Part shown: one piece after another, positions 11,051 through 22,054 of the stretch
Numbering within the stretch: position 1 is the first letter of the stretch
Layout of the letters: each line of letters opens with the position of its first letter
Origin: Magicicada septendecula
Lineage: Eukaryota; Arthropoda; Insecta; Hemiptera; Cicadidae
DNA: 64,000 bases
NCBI GenBank assembly: GCA_034769895.1
Contig: CM068373.1
Span: 20,069,967 to 20,133,966, forward strand
Reading direction: 5' to 3'
Translations under genes and position numbers: made by a program
The notes under the pieces: generated by a model
Told to the model about the DNA's origin: nothing
Database searches by the model: none
What the model saw: only the letters and a program-made list of their open reading frames with translations

Positions 11051-11727
11051 ACCTGTGTCGGGACCTGATACAAGAAAAAATATCAAACACAACAGATAAA
11101 TTAGCTGAGTGAATGTGTTTGAGTATGAGAGTGTGCGCGCATGTGTGAAGGAGTTGAACAGTTTGTTTTACATCATAAAAATAATTGCGTTATTACATAT
11201 TGTTTTCTTTAAATACATTGACAAATTATAATACCCCACACCATAATGTAAACACTATTACAATTTAAATTACTGATAATGTAAAAGTTCTTTAACGGTA
11301 TTTGTAATTAATTATAAAACAGTAATCAACAATTATATATTAGTATTGGTATAGAAAACACTTCTACATATACACGACTACATGTAACATAGTAAAACTT
11401 ATTAGGCCTAGAGCTGAATACAGATTGTAGGAATGTTCAATTATGTGTATTAAGTTATTAAAAGTTATTTTTATCGTGTTTCACTCACTACTGATATTGA
11501 AAACACTGTCGTTCATTTAGAGAACTCTGTACAAAATAATTGTAGAAAATTACAAACTTAAATCAGAGAATTTACAAAATATTACAAACAAACGTTTATG
11601 GTTAGCCAATCTGTCAAATGAAAATGGATATTCCATAAAAATCATCTTGTTGTAAATTATTATTTATCGAAAACTTGGTATATACAGAGTACTATAGAGT
11701 ATTGTGAAATTATGTAAATGTCAATAA

Positions 11728-11900
11728 TCACACACTCTCCCTCTCACTCTCTCTCACGCATCTCTCTCACGCACACTCACTCTCTCTCTCTCTCTTGCGC
11801 GCTTCCTCCCCTTCTCTCTCTCGCTCACTCTCTCCCTCTCTCTCACTCTCTTTCTAGAACTCATATTCTCCCCATCTCTCTTTCATTCTCGCGCTGTCTC
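11728..11900 (+). repeat. CT-rich microsatellite
   Basis: Imperfect (CT)n with interspersed CTCAC and CTCGC units. It produces a spurious open frame rich in Ser, Leu and His. Confidence 0.9.
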
Positions 11901-13192
11901 TCAAACGAGTCGACCGGATTTTAAAGTAAAAGGCACTTCAATTTTAAAGAAATAAAGAGGATTCTAATTGTGTAAGAAACGCTTCTAGTTGACAGTTTTC
12001 CACGCACACAACTTAACGTTGCTTGGATAGGGCCTCAGTTTTTGGTAGGTATTATGTAAGAAGAAAAGAAAGACTTCTTGTTCCGGTTACAAATAAAAGC
12101 ACAGAAAGGTCGAACCATACATCGTATTATTACTGACAGAAAAAGGCCAGTGGGTTTCATTATTTGAGATGGACAGAGAACGGAGTCAGCCAAAACGTGC
12201 CACGAAATTACGTGTTCTGTACTGTAGTTCTCGAGCAGGAAGCGATGCTCTAGACCTGACGATGGAGACTGAACACTGAGCTCGACATGTGCAGTGGACA
12301 AAAAACCTTGTTTCGAGACTACAAAAATTTTCATTCATTTCGCACATGCCCACAACAGTCTTGCGCAGTGTTTCATAGTGTGAACATCGGCTGCAACAAG
12401 GCTGGCGAGAAAAATGGAACCATGTGTGTAACAGTGAGGGAACCAGTGAGTAAAATGAGACAATGAACTGTTATCGCGTTATGTCTCTCACTCCTCTCTA
12501 CACAATTTAAGGGGGGGCGGTAATTCATTCGCTGGGTCTGCACTGCACAGTTCAATAGCCAAGAAAACCTGTCACATTTCTAACATACGTTTTGGGCGTC
12601 TGCGAGTCTTTAATTGGAAATGATAAGCATTCAGTGCAGTGGCACAGTTCGTGGAGAATAAAAACTGTTTTTTAGACTAATTTTATACTTCTTCCTTTAG
12701 AAGAAACACGCACAATTCACAATATTCCGTTGAAAACGTTAGCGGCCACAAGTGTACAGCTAAAATAATTAGATATGAAACAAGCGTCTGGTTGCGCTGT
12801 GTCAAAATCTCTCATTGCGCATGAGTTGCTTTGACGCGTTGTTTTCGGACCAATGATTCTGTGTTCAGAACAGCGTCATTGGATAGTGTATCACACGGTT
12901 GTGTGGCATGGTTCATCACCACACCCCACATCCTGCACCGCCTTTCCTGTCCCACTACGATCTGCGCGAAACGTTTCATGTCTTACTATTTCATTTGTAG
13001 CTTCTTGCTAGCAACCGCATTTCGACATTGTTGCGCCATCTGATGTTCGCAAGTTGGGGAGTAGTTTGCAAACGTCACACAAGTTTTATCCCCTCTATTG
13101 TGAGAACTCTCTTCCCTACAGTATATTACCAGACTATATCCGTACGATACCGGATTGTTAGGTCAGTGCGTCAGAAGATTGTTGTAAGTAGT

Positions 13193-13389
13193 TTTCTCTT
13201 TGTCTGGCCCACGTAGAATTTATTGCAATCTGGACATTCTATTTTATATATTCCATTTTTATTGTGAGTATTGGATTTAGTTTTAGGTTTTATTTTATTA
13301 AGAATTATATTATCTGTATTATAAGATATTTTTAAATTAGTATCTTTAAATATTTTATTTTATTTTTGAGTTATATTTCCGTATAACAA
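13193..13389 (-). pseudogene. Penelope endonuclease fragment, inverted partner
   Basis: 13193-13250 is the reverse complement of 13445-13500: the CPDCNKFYVGQTK segment of the GIY-YIG endonuclease. 13364-13389 mirrors 13424-13446. The two copies therefore lie head to head with unequal spacing. Inverted partial copies are a known habit of Penelope-like elements. Confidence 0.65.
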
Positions 13390-13409
13390 TTTTTGAGTTA
13401 TATTTTATT

Positions 13410-13721
13410 ACAACCTTCAGTTATTACGGAAATATAACTCAAAAATTAAATAGAATAGAATGTCCAGATTGCAATAAATTCTACGTGGGCCAGACAAAGA
13501 AAAAACTACTAGATAGATTCCATCAACACAGCAATGCATATTTAAAACCAAATATTTATAAATCTAATTTAGCCACACATTGTTTAAATAATAACCACCA
13601 ATTTCCAAACATTGAATATATAAAATTAATTAAAAACATACAAAAAGGTCAAAAAATGAATATTTGGGAAAATCTTAACATTTACAAACACAATAACAAT
13701 AATTTATTAATTAAAGAATAA
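13410..13721 (+). CDS. Penelope-like element GIY-YIG endonuclease domain
   Basis: A single open frame of 104 codons. It reads NITQKLNRIECPDC, then NKFYVGQTKKKLLDRFHQH, then SNLATHCLNNNHQFPNIEYI and IQKGQKMNIWENLNIY. Conserved features of the Penelope endonuclease are the CxxC upstream of the Y-V-G motif, the QTKKKLLDR helix and the H..N..H segment. The domain nicks target DNA during retrotransposition. The reverse transcriptase part is absent, so this is a 5'-truncated copy, the usual form for such elements. A hammerhead-like motif follows about 260 bp downstream. Confidence 0.75.
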   Translation, partial: TTFSYYGNITQKLNRIECPDCNKFYVGQTKKKLLDRFHQHSNAYLKPNIYKSNLATHCLNNNHQFPNIEYIKLIKNIQKGQKMNIWENLNIYKHNNNNLLIKE

Positions 13722-13978
13722 AAGATACAAACAAACAAGACGATCTATTTAAAATTATAAATTTACTAAAAAATAAAAATGAATAAAATATAAACAACAA
13801 ATTTTCAAATATAACAGAGAAAACAGCTGCTGAAGAAAATAAACATTAAAACAATCGTTAACTAATCGACCTAAATCGACTGTCAGTTATTTTACATTAA
13901 AATCGATACAAATTCGATTATTCGTTAATTTTATATTAATAGAATTATTTCGATTGTTATTAATTTACTTAGAAACCT

Positions 13979-14014
13979 CTGATGATACTGATATTTTTCA
14001 GTGAAACGTGCGTC
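13979..14014 (+). ncRNA. Hammerhead-ribozyme-like motif downstream of Penelope endonuclease
   Basis: CTGATGA at 13979-13985; stem II ACTGA/TCAGT (13987-13991 with 13998-14002); GAAA at 14003-14006; a two-pair stem III CG-TG-CG (14007-14012); then TC, giving GTC as the cleavage triplet. One unpaired T follows the first core. The short CG/CG stem III resembles the reduced stem III reported for retroelement hammerheads. Stem I pairing with the flanks is weak. Best-formed motif of the set. Confidence 0.5.
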
Positions 14015-17000
14015 ATGTGTTAAAAAGAATATACGAATTATAGTACTTGCAGAAGAAACAAATTGAATAACATCACAAATTTATATAATATGTAACATCT
14101 TGAGGTAAATTTTATTATAAATATTAAATGTAATATGTATATATATATTGTAACATGACATAAGGTAGCGAAGATTCAATTGTATTTAATTATAAAATAA
14201 ACAGCTGAAGATAAGAGTAAGAGGCAAAAACTTATAAACTTAAAGATCAATAACCCAGTAACCCAATAAATGACAAATGACTATTAACCTGACAGTGACT
14301 TGACACAATAGATCGGATAGAAACAAAGGAACCAAGAGACAGTGAAGAAGAAGTTTAAAACCTAAGTACAATCAAGTCATCCCAAAAAAGTGAACAGAAT
14401 ATTGTAAATTTAATAATGAATTGATGTCTGTAGTATATGAGATGTAACTAGGACAATGAGATTAATGGAGGGTAATAGTATCACATGTATCTTGTTTTTA
14501 AAAGAATGTACTTGTATAATATAATGTAGGGGGTTAGAAGCTAACCATACCCCAAACCATTTGTAATGATAATGGCCAAAGACAATAAACAATACTTTGA
14601 GCCAAAACAAAAGCAATATTAGAATGATGACCAAAAGTGATCAGTGTGACTTGGAGGTAACTTAGTTATTCATGACCATAATCACACAGTGATATAAAGT
14701 AATTAGACAACCCTTGAATAAACAAGTGAATAAGCCCAAAAGTGTGTGTAAAACTAAATAAGTAGTGAAGTGATAGGTATAGAATAATGAAACAAAGTGA
14801 GCAGGGTAGTAATTAAAGAAACTTTCTAATGAAAGGAAAAGTGCAGTGGGGGTGTAGAACAAAATATTATGTAAGCCAACTATGTTAAACAGATAAACAA
14901 TTTTTGATAAACTGTGCGTTAGTAAGTAAGATTGAACTAATTGTAATATTGTTAATTTAGGTAATAAGATATCAGGATTATATAGTAAGGTAAGAGTTAA
15001 GGTATCAGAGTGTATAGCACATTAAGAAGGACTGACACTGTATTTAAGTGAAGGGAATAGTAGATAGGACATATCATGCAAGGAACAGTTTGTCAATAGT
15101 ATTATAAGAGTTTCTTTAAGTTTTTTTAAGTAAGTATTAAGAGTTTTGTTAGTGTTCAGAAAATCATAGCATAGAGTAAATTATAGGGTAAGCAGAGAAC
15201 AGTAGTTAAAAGTTATTTCAGGCTGGAACCTGACAAGGAATATTTCATAGTAAGAATTAGAATTAGGGATACTGATGTTTATCGTTTGTTTTGTTTATAA
15301 ATTGTGTTAGAATTACCAGAAATGGTAGTAAGAAATGTTAGATGGAAGTAGAATGGAATCTAGGCTCTAGGCCAAACTGTTGAATATAAATTTATTAATT
15401 TGAGAACAAATAATAATCCAAAGTTAAGGCAGAATGTGCCAAATGATTAAACCATGTAAGTGAGTATTCATAGTACCAAAGTATGTGATTAACAACTAAT
15501 TTTGAATAAAATATATGTAAGATATAAATATGGAAAATAGTAAAAATGTAATTAGCTATTCAAGAGTGGGCATGAGGGATATCAAAATGTTCATCATGAA
15601 AAATTAGGAAGAATGGTGCTAATGTAATAACTCTAGCTATTAGTATAAAGTAGTAATCTTCAGTTGAAGATATTTTGGTAAAAATAGACGAAAAAAGACG
15701 ATAAATCATAACAATGACCTAAGTTAATAACCAATGAAAATTAGCATAATTTATTAAGTAACCATAGCAACAAGAAAAATAACGCCAAAAAACCGTTAGA
15801 TTTTCAGTAGTCATTATTAACCAACGCCAGAGAGTGGACCGAGGAGCTCTCATATTAAAATTAAAATTGTTATTCTTCAAGTAATTTCGAAACTAATTAA
15901 AACCAGTGGAAGACAATGACAACAGTACAGGGAATCCTGAACGAAACTTTATTTATAAAAATTAAATAACAAACCGTAGTGATCCGAAGAAGACGAAACG
16001 ACGCCGTGACGAAGAGAGACGACCACGGACACTAAATGAAGATCAGTGGAACATCCTGAAAGAATAAGACGACATCAACTGAAGAAATACGAGGCCTGAG
16101 TCAGCGAGGAGAAGCGCCGAGACGAGGGAAACAGCCGACGGGAGAGTAGAAGAAGACGACAGCCCAGGAGTTATCCATAGAAGAAGACGACATCAGGATC
16201 TTCAGCAACAATTAACCGATGAGTATAAACATTATCCCTTAAATCGAATTCACTATTTTTGGTCTGAATTAAATATAACTATTTCAAATCACTGATCACT
16301 ATTCCGAGTCAAAATAAATGCTTATTTAAATTCACTATTTAACTTTAATCAATTAACAGCTATTAAGAAAGTAAAATATAATAAAATAATTGATGAACCT
16401 TTCGATAACTGAACTTTGACAACGAAACCTAACCCAAAATTGCTTTACAAGTTTTCATTGGTGATTACTTAATTAAATGTAATGAGATATCGATTTATTT
16501 ATGTAATTAGTCTTAAGATTGTTATAACTTTGTGTGTGTTAGCCGTAAGTATATATTTCTGTAGCCGAAAGGACTTAACACCCCTGAGATAAAACGATAT
16601 ATTTACTGTAAACTAACATTACTGACGGATTGTATACAAACTGAACTGAGCCAATACCAACCGCACAATTGTAATAGCCGGTGCAGAAAACAAATTTTGA
16701 TGTATAATAAATCAAGTGAAATATTCTAAAGGATTAATAAATGTTCTCAATCTGCAATTCTGTATGTTTGATTCAGTTAATTTAGAATAACGACTAATAA
16801 TTATTGAAGTGAAGGCGTTAAAGCGAGACGCAAGCTGGGTCATACTGCAGAAAGCTGTGCGCCAATCAGGTGGCGAGGCGGCAACATTTGAATGCAGCAG
16901 AGCAAAATACGGTTTACCCGTACACGACTGAGAAGATACATTTTGACACGATTAACACTAAATAACATTATACATTAAATTTTTAAAAACCACACGTAAA

Positions 17001-17025
17001 CATTCTATTACAAAGTGGCTTCCAT
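14015..17025. other. Long gene-free intron block, C-poor on + strand
   Basis: From about 14150 to 15750 the + strand is rich in A, G and T with few C. 15950-16220 is strikingly purine-rich (GAAGAAGACGACA repeated with variation). No coding frame of note. Near 16720-16745 there is a polyadenylation-like AATAAATG. It may be an untranslated part of an unrecognised retroelement. Confidence 0.4.
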
Positions 17026-17047
17026 CGCGGGGCTTGAACGGTAGCGG
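17023..17047 (+). other. Possible tRNA-complementary primer-binding-like site
   Basis: TGGCTTCCATCGCGGGGCTT plus GAACGG reads, on the reverse strand, as a tRNA 3' end with correct spacing: T-loop TTCAAGC, 5-nt stem strand, 7-nt acceptor strand, one discriminator base, CCA. TTACA lies 3 nt upstream. I could not match a specific tRNA or pair LTRs, so this is weak. Confidence 0.2.
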
Positions 17048-17559
17048 CCACACGACACAAACAGTTTTATTACAATATATATATATATATTGCAACGATA
17101 CAGCCAAATGCTGTATTAAGCATTGATTTAAATAAATATAAAATTTGTAAAATTATTATAAGTTTGGGGTAAATGGACAGGTCTGGGATTGTAAAAATAT
17201 TTCATTGTTATACTAGGGGAGAAATTAACCTGTTCCAACAGGGAAAGAACACCTGCTCGATTGTATGTGTGTTACGCGTGTATCTTGTGTGTGTTAGTGA
17301 TGCATGTACAGACAGGAATCTCAGCTACCCTTCCCAATTAATTACTAAAATAATTATTTTAATTCACTGTGTGAAAACTAATTAGTGTAGAAACAAACAA
17401 AAGGCACCAAAGTGTGTATAAATTTTATAGTTATCCCCAATAAGAAAATGACGTTAATAGGACACACTACGCGAAGTCAGTGCGAATAAATGTGTCAAAA
17501 ATACGCAAATTACACTAAGACGCTCAAATTATTACAGTGAGTGCTTAATCAAATTAGCT

Positions 17560-17870
17560 ATGATTTGTGCTATCTCGATTCCGTACAAAACATTGCCATT
17601 TGCAAAAAATTGCAAATATATGAAAAGGTTCGGGAGCGGGGGCTAGCATGTGATATGCAGGTCTCGACAGGATAATTTCGGAACCAACGGGTGCGGAATC
17701 TCGAGAGGGTATAAATTAAGGGTTCGACTGGAAACCCTTCTCTTCTTTTCAAAACAGTTGCAGTCGGACACGCTGTCTGTCGGCGGAACAGTTTATTTGT
17801 TATAAGTCTCATCTATGAACGAATAAAGACGTTCAGTAATTATGTTTACAATATTACGGGAAACGTAGAG
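17560..17870 (+). promoter_or_regulatory. LTR-like promoter/polyadenylation module
   Basis: TATAAATTAA near 17709, about 60 bp of leader-like sequence with CTTCTCTTCTTTTC, then AATAAAGACG near 17821 and a TTACAATATTACG end. TATA and AATAAA at ~110 bp spacing is the layout of an LTR R/U5 region. No second copy was found, so it may be a solo LTR fragment. Confidence 0.35.
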
Positions 17871-18936
17871 TACCGGGACCGTTTAAGTCAGCAACAGTAT
17901 CAACAGAGAAGCTACAAGAGCGACACGAGATGCTAGACGTTAGGAGATGCTTTTTAAACGCCTAACAGCCGTACGAGATCCACCTCGCAGCAGATAGTAA
18001 TTCTCTGGGACGGACCACACACTACTGGAGAACGACGCTGGACTCTGGACATATCCAGGGCCACGCCAAGACAGGAGTAACGGAAACCCAACTCTGGACA
18101 ACGCTGGACCCCGTCGATAAGTCGTAAGGTCATCAAAACTCGAGGTGACATGCATAATGCATTTATAAATGATTCTTTTAAAAGTGCTCATAAAGACTAT
18201 ATAAAGAGACAATCAATTAAAACAAAAAAGGTTTAGAAATAATCTAATGGAGTCTTAGGTAAATGTTTTAGTCGTAAGAATGAGCGATCGCATGTAGAGA
18301 AATATAGAAAAAAAAGAGTTAAATTTTGAGATAATATTTTATCAAAGTAAAATAATTGAAATGATTTGATATTTGCGTTTTGTAGAAGACAATAATAAAT
18401 TTTTAATATGAAACAAATGCCAGTCTAAGAGTAAATAATACAATTTTGAATTTAATTTTTAAAAAACATTGGAATAGACTGAGCAAGCTGAAGTCAGATC
18501 TGAGTAAATGAATTCAATTAAAATTACATTTAAATTTTATTTTGTTTTAGTAAATCACATTGAATAAATGTCTATCTAGATTAAGATTATTAATATGTCT
18601 AGATGTAAGTGTTTTAAATGTGTGTAACACCGTATAGCTTAAGAGATAAACACTTAATAATGAGTGATATCTTGATCAGAGAGTATTAACAATGTTTATA
18701 ATTTATAATGCTTGTTGAAACAATACACATGAAATTTTAACTACTCATAAATCTACTACTATTATTATAGTTACACTTGGTATCGCTATACAACCTGCAT
18801 ATATAAAAGGTATCGTTATATAACACATAAAGTTGTAACGTAGTATAATTGTTGCACCCCACGTACGAAGGGGCTGCACAAAATAAATTATATATGATAT
18901 GTATCGTTGTAATATATATATATATATATATATTAC
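17871..18936. other. Gene-free intron sequence
   Basis: 17880-18150 is GC-richer and may be retroelement leader. The remainder is AT-rich, ending in a (TA)n tract near 18916-18936. No gene recognised. Confidence 0.45.
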
Positions 18937-18986
18937 TATAATACCTATAACTAATTTACCTCAAGATATATTTTTTTTTCCTTCAG

Positions 18987-19023
18987 GAACATGTTTCGGG
19001 AGATCCTGTTCTCCCATCTTCAG
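18987..19023 (-). ncRNA. Hammerhead-like motif, left arm of foldback
   Basis: Minus strand: CTGAAGA, stem II GGGAG/CTCCC, GAAAC, minimal ACATGT, then TTC. One core substitution relative to CTGATGA. Confidence 0.4.
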
Positions 19024-19079
19024 CCTTCGCCATCTTGCTTCTGGTGCAGTGTGAAGATGGTGAAGCAAGATGGCGAAGG

Positions 19080-19116
19080 CTGAAGATGGGAGAACAGGAT
19101 CTCCCGAAATATGTTC
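19080..19116 (+). ncRNA. Hammerhead-like motif, right arm of foldback
   Basis: Mirror of the left-arm motif: CTGAAGA, stem II GGGAG/CTCCC, then GAAAT in place of GAAAC, and a GTTC end. Confidence 0.35.
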
Positions 19117-19341
19117 CTGAAGGAAAAAAAAATATATCTTGAGGTAAATTAGTTATAGGTATTATAGTATTATATACATCAAGAAACGGACTGTAGCAGA
19201 AAGTGATTGAAATATATATATAAAAAACCTTCAATGTTTTCCACATTTTGGAATGTTATTCAGCTTCTAGTACAAAGTGATATTTACGATTGTACTATAT
19301 AATATGAATTCTCTGTTTAACCATGTTACTTGCATTTACAG

Positions 19342-19477
19342 GCAATACGTTTCCAAGAAACGCTGACAAATGTTATTACATGGGCCGTGAATACGATCTG
19401 AACACAACGCTGACTGACCCAGTGTTCAAGCATCCGTGTGTCGGCGAATGCAGGTGCAGGCGGTACGATAAAGCCAG
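19342..19477 (+). CDS. VWC-repeat protein, exon 2 (first half of a VWC module)
   Basis: Acceptor TGCATTTACAG, donor GTAAGT. Length 136 bp, entering in phase 1 and leaving in phase 2. It encodes NTFPRNADKCYYMGREYDLN, then a segment to HPCVGECRCRRYDKA, with four cysteines in the C...PC..C.C spacing of the N-terminal VWC half. Joined to the next exon it gives exactly ten cysteines, the normal VWC count. The following intron is only 239 bp, so this pair is a compact module. Confidence 0.85.
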
Positions 19478-19490
19478 GTAAGTGTATGTG

Positions 19491-19525
19491 TGTGTGTGTG
19501 TGCGCGCGCGCGCGCTCGTGTGTGT
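19491..19525 (+). repeat. (GT)n/(GC)n microsatellite
   Basis: A short tract of GTGTGTG followed by CGCGCGCG just inside the intron after exon 2. Confidence 0.9.
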
Positions 19526-19716
19526 ATTTATTTGTTGCTTTATTTAAGCTCAGTATGACACAGGTATTGCTAGCTTAGTTACTGTTCTTTCCGCTTTAAA
19601 TATTTATGGTAACATAAAGATTAGTTTACTACAGGATAATTAAGTTACGCTAGATTCTCTGTACACAATGCAAAACGTTTAATGACCAATGACCAATTGC
19701 GTTCTTATCATTTCAG

Positions 19717-19832
19717 CAAACTTCTGTGTATATTCGGAGAATGTCCTGAAGACTTGTTTGACGGCGACATCGAAGAGGACTGCCATTACCAGTTCTCCCA
19801 CGACCACTGCTGCTCCATAAACACCTACTGCC
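19717..19832 (+). CDS. VWC-repeat protein, exon 3 (second half of VWC module)
   Basis: Acceptor TCATTTCAG, donor GTAAGT. Length 116 bp, phase 2 to phase 1. It encodes SKLLCIFGECPEDLFDGDIE, then EEDCHYQFSHDHCCSINTYC: six cysteines including the adjacent CC pair that closes VWC modules. The frame joins exons 2 and 4 without a stop. The next intron is 7.3 kb. Confidence 0.85.
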
Positions 19833-20210
19833 GTAAGTGCCACAGTTAATAAATAGTTCGTTGCTGTCAGCTGGCACAGCATTCTGTAACTATCCTTGGT
19901 TCCACAGCCGGATGAGACAACAGGCGAGATAACGAAATGCATTGCGCTTATAGGTTGTACGTTCGCTGGTATTACGCGACTTGAAAACATCGACCGATAA
20001 AAATAAAGTACTAGATAAGTCTACAAAATGTACACAGTAGTAAACACTAATTTAATTCTTCACGTTTTGGTACATTTTAAATAAATTTAGCCTAAAAAAT
20101 GAGTCGGTAAAAATAAAAAACGTAATAAAACAAACTCGATTTAGTGGGTATTAAAGTATAAACTGGCCTTACGCAACACGTTCTTGCTCCGTAACAATAA
20201 TCTTTTTTTA
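19833..20210. other. Intron, nothing recognised
   Basis: AT-rich intron sequence without gene or repeat that I can name. Confidence 0.5.
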
Positions 20211-20256
20211 CAAACAAAATTAACACTGTTACACACCACTATAGACAAGTTATTCC

Positions 20257-20291
20257 GATTAGGGCTTTCAAGCTTCACAGCTCATCATCAG
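20257..20291 (-). ncRNA. Hammerhead-like motif, foldback left arm
   Basis: Minus strand: CTGATGA (perfect core), stem II AGCT/AGCT around GTGA, then GAAAG and a CCCTAATC end (ATC as NUH). Confidence 0.4.
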
Positions 20292-20319
20292 ATCGGAAAA
20301 ATTGGAAAATTTGTCTGAT

Positions 20320-20354
20320 CTGATGATGAGCTGTGAAGCTTCAAAGCGCTAATC
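20320..20354 (+). ncRNA. Hammerhead-like motif, foldback right arm
   Basis: CTGATGA, stem II AGCT/AGCT, then CAAAG (GAAA changed to CAAA) and GCGCTAATC. The altered second core suggests loss of activity. Confidence 0.3.
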
Positions 20355-20400
20355 GGAAAAATTTTTCTATAGTGGTGTGCAACAGTGTTAATTCTGTTTG

Positions 20401-21762
20401 TGATTATAACCACTAACACAACTTTTTTTTTGTATTGGCCATCTAAGGACCACATGCCAATTTCAATTCTTTACTCTTTGTTCTTTTCTTTTTCTCCAAT
20501 ATTCTTTCATATTTTCACTGTGTCTCTTCTTCCTGTCTTCAGTCCACTTTGAACCTGCGTTTTTCTCTCTCCTACCCTGGACTCCTTCCATTTTTATCAC
20601 TTTTACCTAAAAAACTTCTCTTTCGATTGCTTCTTCTGCGTGTATATTGTTTTTTTCTAAATCCTTTGGACTTCTTTAATCCAACTTGATGTTGACTTCT
20701 TCCCCACAGATATTTGAAGATTCGCACTAACAAAACTGTATTAATTAAGTAATTTTTTTTGTACATACAGTTCGTTTCACGTACATGATTTACATGCTAC
20801 TTAAATTTAATAATATCCTTGCCATAATAAAATTAAAATAAAATTTCATTACAAATTTTAATTTTTTCAGTCGTGATGCATAAAAAGTAGGCTGCGAGAG
20901 ACTTTTTCCCTGTTTAAGATAGGCTAATACATTAAGCAAGTGAATTGTACAGAAAAATTCAAATTTAATTTTGATTTAACTTCCAATGTTCTATCTTTAT
21001 TGGTTAATAAACCGCTAATTTTTGACCAGTAGGAATCGAAATAAACAAAACGTAAGCCTATGAAAAGGCAGATAATTTACTTTTTAATAAAATATATTAA
21101 GATAAGATATTAAATTATTAACCGTAATTTAGTCTGAAAGTTTGAAACATGCTCATTTAATAGGGTAGGAAGCTAGAAGCATCGGCGGCATATACGTTAT
21201 GTAGGACTTATGCTTAGGAATCCACTTGAAGAGGCCGCCATTGAGACAGTCTACACCAGCACTCGGCAACCCTGCGCCCGCGAATCAATTTGAAATTTTC
21301 TTTTCTTTTGAGCGAAGGAACGCACCCACATTGTGCCTGCTTGGAAGTTCTGTATTATAAAATAACACAAGCCACTTACCGAACCAAGCGCTACGGCTTC
21401 CCCTAATACGATTCTGGCTCGAGCTTATCGCCCAGAACCTTTCTCCCCAAAGTGATTTTTACAAGTTTACAAGTTCAAGTTTTACATTTCTGAGCACTTT
21501 ATGAAAATAAATACTGTTATTGTGGTAAGTTCTTTAAACTATTTTTATTAAAATGTTTTGCTGGGGTGGGGCGTGAGTTCTATCACGGCCGGAGGGTGCA
21601 ACAGGTCTATGACCTAATGCCTGAAAGTGAAGATGATGATAAAATGTTTTTCACGATATTAATTGATGACTCGTTGGGCACTTGGTGAAACATATTAATA
21701 CAAAGGTTTTGTAAAATATATAAAAACACTTGGTAAGTTTCACAAATTTTTTAATTAACTCT
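20401..21762. other. Gene-free intron sequence
   Basis: No coding region. Near 21565-21650 a GGCCGGAGGGTGCAACAGG phrase is followed by GATGATGATAAA, which looks like the 3' tail of a LINE whose body is missing. Confidence 0.4.
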
Positions 21763-21797
21763 GACAGCTGTTTCGACTAACTTAAGCCATTGTCAAA
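21763..21797 (-). ncRNA. Degenerate hammerhead-like motif downstream of Penelope endonuclease
   Basis: Minus strand: TTGACAA (three changes from CTGATGA), stem II GGCT/AGTC with one wobble, GAAAC, palindromic ACAGCTGT stem III, GTC. About 260 bp 3' of the minus-strand endonuclease relic at 22055-22385. Confidence 0.35.
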
Positions 21798-22054
21798 GAG
21801 CGAGTGAATGAAATTACTGAACACAGGATGTTAGAGTAGTGTAGGTGGTAAACATCTGTTTAGGGCGTATCTGGAACATCTGTGTTGTGATGGCGAGGGG
21901 TGGGGAGTGTGTGCATGAGACAAGGGAAGGTCTGGTGTCTTTAAAAACTAAATACAATTATGAATGCAAAATATAAAATTAACTGAACTAAATATAAACT
22001 GAATAGAAATTTAAAATAATGATGAACATTCAAAATAATATAAAATAAACTAAA

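Larger units (their letters stand above)
10688..13191. other. Intron sequence with low-complexity tracts, no gene
   Basis: AT-rich sequence. A CT-rich microsatellite runs at 11728-11900 ((CT)n with TCACTC variants). 11980-13190 contains several short open frames but no domain, and I see nothing interpretable there. Confidence 0.5.
18937..19163. mobile_element. Foldback element carrying hammerhead-like motifs
   Basis: Two ~105-bp arms are almost perfect inverted copies around a short loop near 19045. They run from CTATAATACCTATAACTAAT on the left to its mirror on the right. Each arm contains GAACATRTTTCGGGAGATCC and CCATCTTCAGCCTTCGCC. A half-similar sequence occurs at 4300-4400. It lies ~180 bp upstream of a coding exon of the host gene. 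Confidence 0.8.
20211..20400. mobile_element. Foldback element with ~80-bp arms
   Basis: CAAACAAAATTAACACTGTT at the left is mirrored by AACAGTGTTAATTCTGTTTG at the right. The arms continue through CACACCACTATAG and GCTTCACAGCTCATCATCAG to a loop near 20300. No protein is encoded. Each arm carries one hammerhead-like motif. Confidence 0.8.
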
